Shown in pieces: positions 34,237-42,947 of a DNA stretch of 64,000 nucleotides; within the stretch, counting starts at the first letter, position 1, and every line of letters begins with the position of its first letter. The position numbers and the translations under genes are program-made. The stretch is taken from the NCBI GenBank assembly GCA_027624955.1, contig JAQBTG010000011.1, positions 1 through 64,000 on the forward strand, given 5' to 3'. The notes under the pieces were generated by a model, which saw only the letters and a list, made by a program, of their open reading frames with translations, made no database searches and was not told the DNA's origin. This stretch comes from Pseudomonadota bacterium. GTDB lineage: Bacteria; Pseudomonadota; Alphaproteobacteria; UBA828.

Positions 34237-36276
34237 CTATTCGGCGATTTTTCCGATCAGCAAATTGCCGTATGCGTCCACTCGTAAATTATGGTCCGGG
34301 CGTAGGATCGTTACCGACGCCGCTTCTTCGACAATCGCCGGGCCGCTGATCCTGTGGCCTTCGAGGAGGCTCGCCCGGTCGTAAATTGGCGTATCGTGCT
34401 GGCCATCTTCAAATGTCACTTCGCGCCGCGAACTCGGTTCCGCCGCCGTGCCGCCGCTTTTGCCGATGGTGGCTAATTCTGGCTTCTCGGTCAGCGATAC
34501 GGTGGTCGCCTTGACGGTGATCACTTCGATCACTTCGCGCGGAATGTTGAAGCCGAAACGCGCCAGATGCATGTCGTGAAATGCCTGCCACAACTGCGGC
34601 GTGGTCTCGTCGGTAAAGCCATCGAACGAAATCGGGATTTCCAACTCGTAATTTTGGCCGAGATAGCGCATTTCCAGCGAGCGGAAGACTTCCACATTTT
34701 TGCCGTAGCCCTGCGCCGTGAGATCGTTGATCCCGGTTTCAATCAAGGCGCGCATGACTTCGGTGGCGCGCGTCTGATCGAAGCGCTTTGATGTCATTTG
34801 CACGGTGCGCATGGTGTCGACGCGGGCATCGGTGAGGATAAATCCGAAAGCCGAGAACTGGCCCGGATAGTTGGGCACGATACCGCTTGGGATGCCGGCG
34901 TCGTTCATCAGATCGGAGATGTGGAGTGGCCCGGCACCGCCGAAGCCAAGCAGCGAGAAATCGCGCGGATCGAGGCCGCGTTCGATCAGCACCGAGCGCA
35001 GCGCGCCGACCATATTATTGTTGGCGATCTGGATGACGGCGAGCGCCGTCTCGGCGGGTGAGCGGCCAAGTTCTTTGGCGACTGCCTGCATGGCGCTTTC
35101 GGCCGCTTTTTTGTCGAGCTTCATGGCGCCGCCGAGGAAATAATCGGGGTTGATTCTCCCGAGGATCACATTGGCGTCGGTCACTGTGGCTTTGGTGCCG
35201 CCGTTGCCGTAACACGCTGGGCCCGGATCAGCGCCCGCGCTTTCGGGGCCAACGCGGAGCATGCCGCCTTTATCGATCCACGCGATTGAGCCGCCGCCGG
35301 CGCCGATGGTGCGGATATCGATCATCGGGATTTGGATCGGAATGCCGAACTCAATCTCGAAATCGGTGGTGAAATTTTCCTTGCCACCGACGATGGTCGA
35401 CGTGTCGGTCGAGGTGCCGCCCATATCGATGGTCACCAGATGATCAATGCCGACAAGCTTGGCGATATGCTTGCCGGCAATGACGCCACCGGTCGGGCCG
35501 GAAACGGTCATTTGAATCGGCGAGTTTTCCGCCGCTTCCAAGGACATTTCGCCGCCGTTCGATTTAATCACCACGATATGATCCGTGATGCCGTTTTCGA
35601 CGAAGCGCTGGCGGATATTGCGCACCTGTTTGCTGACGATGGGTTTTATATAGGCGTCGGCGATGGTGGTTGAGGCGCGCTCATATTCTTTCCATTTGGG
35701 CAGCACTTCATAGGATATGGAGACCGGAATATCGGGTAAATCCTCGGCGAGAATTTCCTTAACGCGGCGCTCATGCTCGGGGCTCACATAGGAAAACAAG
35801 AAATTGACGGCCAGTGCCTCGATCTCGCCCTCTTGCTTGATCTGTTTCGCCATAGCGCGCACGCCGGCCTCGTCGAGCGGTATTTCGACCTCGCCATTGG
35901 CCATCACGCGCTCGGAAATTTCGTAGCAATGGCGCCGTTTGACCAGCGGTTTCGGCTTGATCCATGTGATGTCGTAATGACTGCGCCGGTTGCCGCGCTG
36001 GATGAATGGAATATCCTTGAAGCCATTGGTGGTGACATAGCCCACCGTCGCGCCTTTGCGCTCCAAAATCGCGTTGGTCGCGACTGTGGTGCCGAGGCGG
36101 ATATTTTTAATGTCGCCAGGGTTTTCGAATTTTCCTAAACCGGTGAGAATCCCGTCATTCGGGTCTTTCGGCGTAGAGGGATTCTTCCACACTTCAACGG
36201 TTTTGGTCTGCGGATCATAGGACACAAAATCAGTGAACGTCCCGCCCACATCGATACCAACCATGTAACCTGCCAC
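34237..36276 (-). CDS. hyuA: Hydantoinase/oxoprolinase family A subunit
   Basis: 679 residues of HyuA. The N-terminal acetate/sugar-kinase-like ATP motif MVGIDVGGTFTDFV opens the chain, followed by VATNAILERKGATVGYVTTNGF, SNGGEMSLEAAENSPI, DMGGTSTDTS and GAGGGSIAWID, all typical of ATP-dependent oxoprolinase/hydantoinase A subunits. I chose GTG 36276 (VAGYMVGID) because GGGGAGAG stands 5 nt before it; ATG 36264 is the alternative. First gene of the A-B-B-cyclodeaminase operon. The product hydrolyses a cyclic amide with ATP, or carboxylates a ketone if this is the acetone/acetophenone-carboxylase branch; which branch cannot be told by eye. Confidence 0.92.
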   Translation of the reverse strand: MAGYMVGIDVGGTFTDFVSYDPQTKTVEVWKNPSTPKDPNDGILTGLGKFENPGDIKNIRLGTTVATNAILERKGATVGYVTTNGFKDIPFIQRGNRRSHYDITWIKPKPLVKRRHCYEISERVMANGEVEIPLDEAGVRAMAKQIKQEGEIEALAVNFLFSYVSPEHERRVKEILAEDLPDIPVSISYEVLPKWKEYERASTTIADAYIKPIVSKQVRNIRQRFVENGITDHIVVIKSNGGEMSLEAAENSPIQMTVSGPTGGVIAGKHIAKLVGIDHLVTIDMGGTSTDTSTIVGGKENFTTDFEIEFGIPIQIPMIDIRTIGAGGGSIAWIDKGGMLRVGPESAGADPGPACYGNGGTKATVTDANVILGRINPDYFLGGAMKLDKKAAESAMQAVAKELGRSPAETALAVIQIANNNMVGALRSVLIERGLDPRDFSLLGFGGAGPLHISDLMNDAGIPSGIVPNYPGQFSAFGFILTDARVDTMRTVQMTSKRFDQTRATEVMRALIETGINDLTAQGYGKNVEVFRSLEMRYLGQNYELEIPISFDGFTDETTPQLWQAFHDMHLARFGFNIPREVIEVITVKATTVSLTEKPELATIGKSGGTAAEPSSRREVTFEDGQHDTPIYDRASLLEGHRISGPAIVEEAASVTILRPDHNLRVDAYGNLLIGKIAE

Positions 36277-36447
36277 GCGTTCTCTCCCCGGCGTTCTGGG
36301 CCGGCCCGCCGCTTGGCGCGCCAGCAATTATCCATACTGAAATTGCGCAGATTTTCCGCGCAAATTGAGGCGCGATGTTATCGGCGCCGAACGTTCGGGG
36401 CAACTGAATTGCGGCGCGCCGCCCCGGCGCTGCGAGGCGCGCTGAGT

Positions 36448-37827
36448 CTAGCGGATCAGGATGAAAAGCGAGCCGTCGCCGCGGATAATATTGAGCAGCA
36501 GGGAGCCACCGCCCTGTGCCGCCACCGCCATCAGCTCACTCGGGTCCGTGACCGGTTTGCGGTTGACCGAGGTGATCACGTCCTCATCCCGGAGGCCCGC
36601 TTCCCAAGCCGGCGAATCCGCGACGACGCTCACCACATAGACACCCTTCACACGGCCGAAAAATGGCGAGTTTTGCGGGATCGGGCCGAAGGCGGCGCCT
36701 TTGAGTTTGGGGATTTCGCTGCCCGATTCGACGCGCGCTTCCTCGATTGCGCCTACCTTCAGATCGATCATGAGCTCTATGCCGTCGCGCACCACCTGAA
36801 GTTTCACCCGCGCGCCAACCCGCAGCAGGCCGATGAAATTGCGCAAATCAGAGCCGCTGTGCACCGCTTTGCGATTGACCGATATGATTACGTCGCCGGA
36901 GCTGAGTCCGGCCTTGGCAGCCGGTGACTCTGGCAAGACCTGCGCGATCAACGCGCCGCCGTCATGGTCGACGTTGAATTCTTTGGCCAATTCCGGTGTG
37001 AGGTCTTGGATTTGCACGCCGATACGGCCGCGCTCTATTTCGCCGAACTCGATGAGCTGGTCCATGATCTGGCGCGCCATATTTATCGGAATGGCGAAAC
37101 CGATGCCGATATTGCCGCCGCCGGGCGCGATAATGGCGGTATTGATACCGACCAACCGGCCATGCAGATCGACCAGCGCGCCGCCGGAATTGCCAGGATT
37201 GATTGACGCGTCTGTCTGGATGAAATTCTCGTAGGATTCGATGCCGAGGCCGGTTCGCCCCAAGGCGCTCACGATGCCGGACGAGACCGATTGGCCGAGG
37301 CCGAACGGATTGCCGATGGCAATGACGAAATCGCCAACCTCAAGAATTTCTGAATCCGCCATTTTTAGCGCCGTCAGGCCTTCCGGATCGACCTTGAGAA
37401 CGGCGACATCCGTGCCCGCGTCGTGGCCGATCAGCTCGGCTTTGAGCTGACGCCTGTCGGTGAGCGTGACGATAATTTCATCCGCTTTGGCAACCACATG
37501 GCTATTGGTGAGGATATAGCCTTTGGCGGCATTAATGATAACGCCGGAGCCGACGCTCTGGGTTTGGCGCTGTCGCGGCTGCTGATGCGGCTGATCGCCG
37601 AAAAAGCGGCGGAAAAAGGGATCATCGAAAAACGGGTTGCGATCGACCTCGACCGTGCCCTGGGTGGCAATATTAACCACCGCCGGGGATACTTCCTTGA
37701 TCAAGGGTGCCAGGGTCGGTACCGCTTCGCTCGGTATGACCGCCCGCGCCGGATTGATGGCGAACACGAAAATCGCCGTGACGGCGAGCATCAGCGCTAC
37801 GGTTATTCGGATTGGTCGAGGCGTCAT
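36448..37827 (-). CDS. degP: Do/HtrA-type periplasmic serine protease
   Basis: 459 residues. Signal peptide to about residue 29 (NPARA-V), trypsin-like domain with the triad His110 (ILTNSHVV), Asp140 (DAGTDVAVLKV) and Ser214 (NPGNSGGALVD), then two PDZ domains at about 240-345 and 365-455. The Phe- and Asp-rich stretch around DRNPFFDDPFFRRFFG (62-77) is the LA loop region seen in alphaproteobacterial DegP/MucD proteases. It degrades or refolds damaged periplasmic and outer-membrane proteins. No operon partner; it is convergent with nothing and has a 207-nt upstream gap with no recognisable heat-shock promoter to my eye. Confidence 0.94.
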   Translation of the reverse strand: MTPRPIRITVALMLAVTAIFVFAINPARAVIPSEAVPTLAPLIKEVSPAVVNIATQGTVEVDRNPFFDDPFFRRFFGDQPHQQPRQRQTQSVGSGVIINAAKGYILTNSHVVAKADEIIVTLTDRRQLKAELIGHDAGTDVAVLKVDPEGLTALKMADSEILEVGDFVIAIGNPFGLGQSVSSGIVSALGRTGLGIESYENFIQTDASINPGNSGGALVDLHGRLVGINTAIIAPGGGNIGIGFAIPINMARQIMDQLIEFGEIERGRIGVQIQDLTPELAKEFNVDHDGGALIAQVLPESPAAKAGLSSGDVIISVNRKAVHSGSDLRNFIGLLRVGARVKLQVVRDGIELMIDLKVGAIEEARVESGSEIPKLKGAAFGPIPQNSPFFGRVKGVYVVSVVADSPAWEAGLRDEDVITSVNRKPVTDPSELMAVAAQGGGSLLLNIIRGDGSLFILIR

Positions 37828-38034
37828 ATATTCCTCCGTAGCGCGCTATCCGCACAGCAAATGAGTCGCTTGCCGCAGCTCTAGTTTGCAATTCTAGACT
37901 AAATGGCGGCGCAATGTGGTCTCTTTAAGACCCTGGCGAAGATCCTGTAGAACCCTTGCGCCGCACAACCGTTAAAATGTTTCCCGGCTAATGGAAAGTA
38001 AACATTTTCGTTACCATGCCGAGCGCTGTGTTCG

Positions 38035-38610
38035 TTACCGTGCGAAGCTCCGTGATGTAGTTTCGCGGCCGAGACGTTCAATCAACAGCGGCGCCACTGG
38101 CCGGGCGATGCGTTGGTCACCGGCAGTTCGTGTCCGCCCTGCCGCCCGGCCGCGCCACAGAAGCGCACCATCGGCCCCTTCCAGCGCCAACTCGAACAAG
38201 AACGAGATCTGCCGGACGGACGAGTTGCCGCCCAACAACCCCAAATCCAGGCCGATGCCAATTTCGTTCACGCCGCTGCTGCTGCCCGCCGCCCCGCCGA
38301 CTGCGACGCCGAAGCCGCCATCGCCCGAATCCGTGAGCGTGCTATAAATAATGTAGCGCAAGGTCAGCGGCGCATCCTCAGCAACGACGTAGCCACGGCG
38401 CTCGAGAGAGCTGCGGAGGATACGCTCAACATCGGCGTTCGGTGCGCCGCCCTCGGGCGGCGCAACGTGGAGCGCGGGAATATCGCCGATATCGCCATAC
38501 ACGCCGGTTTCGAACTTGCCCCATACATCGGCGCCGGCCGGCGCGCGACGCCCCGACGCGCCACACGCAACGGTGACCAGAGCCAAAGCAACAACGAGCA
38601 GCACGCGCAT
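38035..38610 (-). CDS. Putative lipoprotein of unknown function
   Basis: 191 residues. Residues 1-15 are a short signal followed by Cys16 in VTVACGAS, an acceptable lipobox, so I start at ATG 38610; an in-frame ATG at 38667 would add 19 residues before the signal. The mature protein has a middle segment SGDGGFGVAVGGAAGSSSGVNEIGIGLDLGLLGG rich in Gly and likely to be beta or flexible, and a C-terminus ending TSRSFAR. I do not recognise a family; a DUF4136-like lipoprotein is a possibility. It is divergent from the histone-deacetylase-type gene. Confidence 0.6.
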   Translation of the reverse strand: MRVLLVVALALVTVACGASGRRAPAGADVWGKFETGVYGDIGDIPALHVAPPEGGAPNADVERILRSSLERRGYVVAEDAPLTLRYIIYSTLTDSGDGGFGVAVGGAAGSSSGVNEIGIGLDLGLLGGNSSVRQISFLFELALEGADGALLWRGRAAGRTRTAGDQRIARPVAPLLIERLGRETTSRSFAR

Positions 38611-38714
38611 CGCGCCAGTTTGCCGTGCTACTCGGTAGCTGTCGATAGATGCGGAACTCGCCGCCATGTTATGCTGTGGCAGAAGATTTTAAAGACGATT
38701 TAAAAGAGGTATCC

Positions 38715-39644
38715 GTGGCCAAGACAGCATTTTATAGCCATCTCATCTGCCAGGAACATGAAGCCGGGCCAGGCCATCCCGAGCAGCCGGCCCGGCTCAA
38801 GGCGATCCTGGATGCCTTGCAGGCGCCCGAGTTTGCCGCGCTCGACCGCCAGAGCGCGCCCTTAAGCGACATCACCGCGCTGAAAGAAGTGCATGATGCG
38901 GATCTGGTCGATCAGATATTCGCCAAGGTGCCGAGCGAGGGCTATGCCGCGATTGACGGCGATACGCTGATGTCTCCGGCGTCCGGTGAGGCGGCGTTGC
39001 GCGCCGTCGGCGCAGTCCGCGCGGCGGTCGACGCGGTCATGGCCGGCGCCGCCGACAACGCTTTCTGCGCCGTCCGCCCGCCCGGCCATCATGCTGAACC
39101 CGGACGTTCGATGGGCTTTTGCCTGTTTAACAATGTCGTCCTCGGCGCCGAGCGGGCGCGGCGCGAATACGGCCTTGGCCGGGTCGCCGTGGTTGATTTC
39201 GATGTTCACCACGGCAATGGCACGCAAGCCGCGTTCGAGCGTGACGGCGATCTGTTTTTTGCCTCAACCCATCAATCGCCGCTCTATCCCGGCACCGGCG
39301 CTGCCGACGAGCGCGGTGTTGGCAATATCTTCAACGCGCCACTCAGGCCGGAATCAGGCTCGGCGGAGTTCCGCGACGCCATGCAAAGCAAGCTGTTACC
39401 GGCACTGCGCGATTTCGCTCCGGAACTGATCCTGATCTCCGCCGGGTTCGACGCCCATAATGATGACCCGCTGGCAAATTTGCGTTTGTTCGAAGCGGAC
39501 TACGCTTGGGTGACAACGGAACTGTGCCGAATCGCCGCGGAAAAATGCGCTGGGCGCGTCGTCTCGACGTTGGAAGGCGGCTATGATCTCCACGCATTGG
39601 CGTCCAGCGCGGCGGCCCATGTCGGCGCCCTGATGGCAGCATAG
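38715..39644 (+). CDS. Histone deacetylase family protein (acetylpolyamine amidohydrolase-like)
   Basis: 309 residues of the zinc-dependent deacetylase fold: GHPEQPARL near residue 20, AVRPPGHHAEPGRSMGFCLFNN with the catalytic His pair, VDFDVHHGNGTQ with two zinc ligands, and LILISAGFDAHNDDPL with the third. Bacterial members deacetylate small acyl amides, acetylpolyamines or acetoin-related targets. I start at GTG 38715 because AAAGAGG lies 5 nt upstream; the frame is open to 38649. It is 68 nt before the xseB-ispA block but probably independent. An acetylpolyamine substrate would fit the polyamine-type importer elsewhere in the window, but that link is speculative. Confidence 0.9.
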   Translation: MAKTAFYSHLICQEHEAGPGHPEQPARLKAILDALQAPEFAALDRQSAPLSDITALKEVHDADLVDQIFAKVPSEGYAAIDGDTLMSPASGEAALRAVGAVRAAVDAVMAGAADNAFCAVRPPGHHAEPGRSMGFCLFNNVVLGAERARREYGLGRVAVVDFDVHHGNGTQAAFERDGDLFFASTHQSPLYPGTGAADERGVGNIFNAPLRPESGSAEFRDAMQSKLLPALRDFAPELILISAGFDAHNDDPLANLRLFEADYAWVTTELCRIAAEKCAGRVVSTLEGGYDLHALASSAAAHVGALMAA

Positions 39645-39712
39645 GCGCGCTTGGGCGGCCACTTGTCCTGTCGCTTGCCCTGACTCGGAGCAGCCCCTAT
39701 TCTGGCGCCATC

Positions 39713-39964
39713 ATGAGCAAAAATGACAAATCCGCAGAGGTCGAAAAAGACCTTGAGAGCATCGATTTCGAGAAAGCGCTCGGCGAGCTCGAAGAGATCG
39801 TACAACGTCTCGAATCCGGCGATACCAGCCTCGAAGGCGCCATCGAAGCCTATGAGCGTGGCGTCCTCCTAAAGAAACATTGCGAGGGCAAATTGCGCGA
39901 CGCTCAGCTTCGGGTCGAGAAGATCGAAAAAGACGGCACCCTCAGCGCGGAGCCGTTGGACTAA
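39713..39964 (+). CDS. xseB: Exodeoxyribonuclease VII small subunit
   Basis: 83 residues, nearly all helical and acidic: SIDFEKALGELEEIVQRLESGDTSLEGAIEAYERG is the diagnostic core (split here into shorter recognisable parts: FEKALGELEEIV, LESGDTSLE, AYERGVLLKKHCE). It binds in several copies to the large subunit XseA, which is not in the window, to degrade single-stranded DNA. Start ATG 39713; stop 16 nt before ispA. The xseB-ispA pairing is conserved across many proteobacteria. Length is normal. Confidence 0.95.
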   Translation: MSKNDKSAEVEKDLESIDFEKALGELEEIVQRLESGDTSLEGAIEAYERGVLLKKHCEGKLRDAQLRVEKIEKDGTLSAEPLD

Positions 39965-39980
39965 CAATGAGGAGGCCGGT

Positions 39981-40877
39981 TTGAGCCGCCTGAAAGAGGC
40001 GATGGGAGCATCGGCCGCACAGGTCAACGCCGCGCTCGACGGCTATATCCCACGTTCCGCCGATAGCGATGGCCGTTTGTTTGATGCCATGCGCTATTCC
40101 ACCCTTGCTGGCGGCAAGCGCCTGCGCCCGTTTCTCGTTCTGCGCTCGGCGGCGCTGTTCGACGTGCCGTTGGAATGGGCGATGCCAAGCGCCGCCGCCA
40201 TCGAAATGGTGCATACCTATTCACTGGTGCATGACGATCTTCCAGCGATGGACAATGACGATCTGCGCCGCGGCTTGCCGACCTGCCACAAGAAATTCGA
40301 CGATGCGACGGCGATCCTGGCCGGTGATTCACTGCTCACGCTCGCCTTCGAAGTGGTTGCCGCGCCCGACGGCCATCCGGACTCCGGCGTGCGCGCTGAA
40401 ATCACCCATCAATTGGCCATCGCCGCCGGCGGTGGCGGCATGGCGGGCGGCCAGATGATGGATTTAGCCGCCGAAGATAGCACCCTCGACCTTGCCGCCG
40501 TGACCCGCCTGCAAGGCAAAAAAACCGGCGCCTTGTTCCATTTTTCCTGCATCGCCGGCGCAATTTTGGCGAAACGCGGCGAGGCGGGTCAGGCGGAGCG
40601 GGCAGCACTTGGGCGCTACGCCGAGGCGATTGGCCTGGCCTTTCAAATCGCCGATGATTTGCTCGACGTCGAAGGCAGCGAAGCCGATCTCGGCAAGGCG
40701 GTGCAGAAAGACGCCGCCGCCGGCAAGGCGACGTTCGTCGATCTTCTCGGGCTCGAAGGCGCGCGTAGTCGCGCCGCGCAATTGGTCGAAGAGGCGGTTA
40801 CGGCCTTGCAGCCATTCGATGACAAAGCCGATCTGTTGCGCGACGTCGCGCGCTTTATCGTGGCGCGCAAGAATTAG
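39981..40877 (+). CDS. ispA: Farnesyl diphosphate synthase (geranyltranstransferase)
   Basis: 298 residues of the trans-isoprenyl diphosphate synthase fold. The first Asp-rich motif DDLPAMDNDD is at 85-94 with the aromatic YSL just before it (product length C15 rather than longer), GGKRLRP at 44-50, and the second Asp-rich motif DDLLD at 225-229. It condenses IPP with DMAPP and GPP to farnesyl diphosphate in the cytoplasm. TTG start at 39981 with GAGGAGG upstream. In many alphaproteobacteria dxs follows ispA; here tlyA comes next instead (40 nt). Confidence 0.94.
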   Translation: MSRLKEAMGASAAQVNAALDGYIPRSADSDGRLFDAMRYSTLAGGKRLRPFLVLRSAALFDVPLEWAMPSAAAIEMVHTYSLVHDDLPAMDNDDLRRGLPTCHKKFDDATAILAGDSLLTLAFEVVAAPDGHPDSGVRAEITHQLAIAAGGGGMAGGQMMDLAAEDSTLDLAAVTRLQGKKTGALFHFSCIAGAILAKRGEAGQAERAALGRYAEAIGLAFQIADDLLDVEGSEADLGKAVQKDAAAGKATFVDLLGLEGARSRAAQLVEEAVTALQPFDDKADLLRDVARFIVARKN

Positions 40878-40916
40878 CGGCACACCATAAACGCGCCAGC
40901 ATAAAGGCTTAGGCAA

Positions 40917-41666
40917 ACGGCAAAACCAGAAAAAATCCGGCTCGACAGCCTGCTCGTCGAACGCGGCTTGGTCGACAGCAAGACCAAGGCGGCGGCGCTG
41001 GCGATGGCGGGCAAGGTGTTTTCCGGGACGCGTAAACTGGAAAAGCCGGGCCAAAAGCTCGATCCCGATACGCCGCTCAGCCTGCGCGAGGCGCCACACC
41101 CCTGGGTGTCGCGCGGCGGCATCAAGCTGGCCCATGCGCTCGAACATTTCGCCCTCGACGTCACCGGCCGGACAGCCCTCGATATCGGCGCCTCCACCGG
41201 CGGCTTCACTGATGTCCTGTTGGCACGCGGCGCGGCGCAGGTTTATGCCGTCGATGTCGGCTACGGCCAGCTTGCCGATAAACTGCGGCGCGACAACCGC
41301 GTCATCGTGCTGGAGCGCCTCAACGCCCGCTACCTAACCTCGGAGCATGTCCCCGAGCCGGTCGATGCCGTTGTGTGTGACGCCAGTTTCATTGGCCTTC
41401 GCACCGTGCTGCCGGCGGCGCTGGCGTTGGCCGCGCCGGGCGCCTTCCTGGTCGCGCTGATCAAGCCGCAGTTTGAGGCCGGGAAGGAGCGTGTCGGCAA
41501 GGGCGGCATCGTCCGCGATCCGGAAATCCATTGTGAAATATGCGCCACCATGAGCGCTTGGCTGGAGGAACTACCGGGCTGGCAGCTGCTCGGCATTTGC
41601 CCGAGCCCGATCACCGGCGCCGAGGGCAACAAGGAGTTCCTGCTCGCCGGGCGCTTCGCCGGCTAA
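40917..41666 (+). CDS. tlyA: TlyA-family rRNA/hemolysin-like methyltransferase with atypical start
   Basis: S4 RNA-binding domain (about residues 5-65) followed by an FtsJ-like SAM methyltransferase: LDIGASTGGFTDVLL is the SAM-binding loop, VVCDASFI carries the catalytic region, and IKPQFEAGKERVGKGGIV follows. The normal N-terminus AKPEKIRLDSLLVERGLVDS begins at 40920 in frame, immediately after ACG (40917) where an ATG is expected; there is no ATG, GTG or TTG upstream before a stop at 40902. The first standard start is TTG 40968, which would delete the beginning of S4. TlyA methylates 2'-O of 16S/23S rRNA cytidines in mycobacteria; in proteobacteria the role is less clear. Full length would be 249 residues, normal for the family. 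Confidence 0.85.
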   Translation, partial: TAKPEKIRLDSLLVERGLVDSKTKAAALAMAGKVFSGTRKLEKPGQKLDPDTPLSLREAPHPWVSRGGIKLAHALEHFALDVTGRTALDIGASTGGFTDVLLARGAAQVYAVDVGYGQLADKLRRDNRVIVLERLNARYLTSEHVPEPVDAVVCDASFIGLRTVLPAALALAAPGAFLVALIKPQFEAGKERVGKGGIVRDPEIHCEICATMSAWLEELPGWQLLGICPSPITGAEGNKEFLLAGRFAG

Positions 41667-41678
41667 CCACAATTCGCT

Positions 41679-42869
41679 CTATTCTTTGACGTAGCCGTCG
41701 CGGGTTTGCGGCAGGCGTTTGCCGAGGATGCGCGAGGCAACCTGGGTGCGGAGAATTTGCGCCGTGCCGCCGCCGATGGTGAACATGCGCGCATCGCGCA
41801 CCATGCGCTCAAGCGGCCGTGCCCGCGAATAACCCGCGGCACCGAAGATTTGCAGCGCGTCATTGGTCACCCGGATCGCCATTTCCGACGCAAAAATCTT
41901 GGCCTGGGCGGCCTCCAGCACGTCGGGGAATTCGCCGAGCGGGCAGACCGCCGCGCGCTGGATGAGGCTGCGCGCCGCCGCCAGGCCAATGCTCATATCC
42001 GCCAGCATCCATTGCAGTCCCTGAAATTCAGCGATCGGCCGGCCGAACTGCTCGCGCTCCTGGGCGTAGTCGAGGGCCAGGCGATAGGCGCCCTCGGCAA
42101 TGCCAAGTGCCACGGTCGCCGCGCCGACGCGCTGGCCGTTATAGGCGGTCATTAAATCGGCAAAGCCTTTCTTCAGGCCGCGTGGCGGCAGCACCAGCAT
42201 ATCGGCGTTGACGACCATCTCGTTCATCAGGATTTCGCATTCGGGGATACCCCGGAGACCCATGGTTCTCTCGCGCCGGCCCAGTTCCAGCCCCGCGGTT
42301 TTGTCTCTGATCGCGATGAAGCCGCCGATGCCTTGTTCCTCGCCTTTGGCGTCGAACACGCGGGCAAATATCAGATGCAGACGCGACACGCCGCCGCCGG
42401 TAATCCAATGCTTTTTGCCGTTGAGGACATAGCCGTTGCCGCGCTGATCGGCGCGGCTGGTCATTTCTGTCGCCGCACTTCCGGCGTCGGGCTCGGTGAT
42501 GCAGATCGCCGGCTTGTCGCCGTCCAACACCAGCTCGGCCGCGAGTTTTTTCTGCGCCTCGCTGCCATAGGTCATGATGATGCTGATGGCGCCCATATTG
42601 GCCTCAACCGAAATGCGCCCGGTGACGGCGCAGGCCTTGGCCATTTCCTCGACCACCAGAACCGTGTCGAAATAATCGAGTCCTTGGCCGCCATAGGCCT
42701 TCGGAATCGTCATGCCGAAAAACCCGGATTGCTTGAGGAGATCGACATTGTCCCACGGATAAGCTTCGCTGCGGTCGACCTCAGCGGCGCGCGCGGTTAT
42801 TTGACCCGCCGCCACGTCGCGGGCGCGAGCTTGAAGATCTATTTGTTCGGCGCTCAGGCTGAAATCCAC
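41679..42869 (-). CDS. Acyl-CoA dehydrogenase-fold protein resembling 3-sulfinopropanoyl-CoA desulfinase
   Basis: 396 residues with the standard acyl-CoA dehydrogenase fold and FAD-binding parts (ITEPDAGSAATEM, WITGGGVS, REQFGRPIAEFQGLQWMLADM). The usual catalytic Glu is absent: the late motif reads FTIGGGTAQIL (363-373) instead of a GTxEIQ with Glu, and at the alternative base position there is Gln246 in AYNGQR. From memory, the desulfinase of Advenella (AcdDPN7) has exactly these substitutions with Gln246 and an Arg84 that binds the sulfinate; here Arg85 (VTGRISVEAN) is in the matching place. That enzyme releases sulfite from 3-sulfinopropanoyl-CoA in dithiodipropionate/sulfinopropionate breakdown. 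If the match fails, a generic acyl-CoA dehydrogenase annotation would remain. It is divergent from a TPR protein. Confidence 0.8.
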   Translation of the reverse strand: MDFSLSAEQIDLQARARDVAAGQITARAAEVDRSEAYPWDNVDLLKQSGFFGMTIPKAYGGQGLDYFDTVLVVEEMAKACAVTGRISVEANMGAISIIMTYGSEAQKKLAAELVLDGDKPAICITEPDAGSAATEMTSRADQRGNGYVLNGKKHWITGGGVSRLHLIFARVFDAKGEEQGIGGFIAIRDKTAGLELGRRERTMGLRGIPECEILMNEMVVNADMLVLPPRGLKKGFADLMTAYNGQRVGAATVALGIAEGAYRLALDYAQEREQFGRPIAEFQGLQWMLADMSIGLAAARSLIQRAAVCPLGEFPDVLEAAQAKIFASEMAIRVTNDALQIFGAAGYSRARPLERMVRDARMFTIGGGTAQILRTQVASRILGKRLPQTRDGYVKE

Positions 42870-42947
42870 AAGGAAATCCCATCTTTTGCGTGTATTACAA
42901 TTGTGGCATGGTGCCGGGAGTTAGCTACCATCCGCAAGGGTTCAGTT

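Noticed and set aside
36387-36398. Self-complementary CCGAACGTTCGG downstream of the protease gene
   Set aside because: A 12-nt palindrome is expected by chance in a window this size, and there is no other copy that I see.
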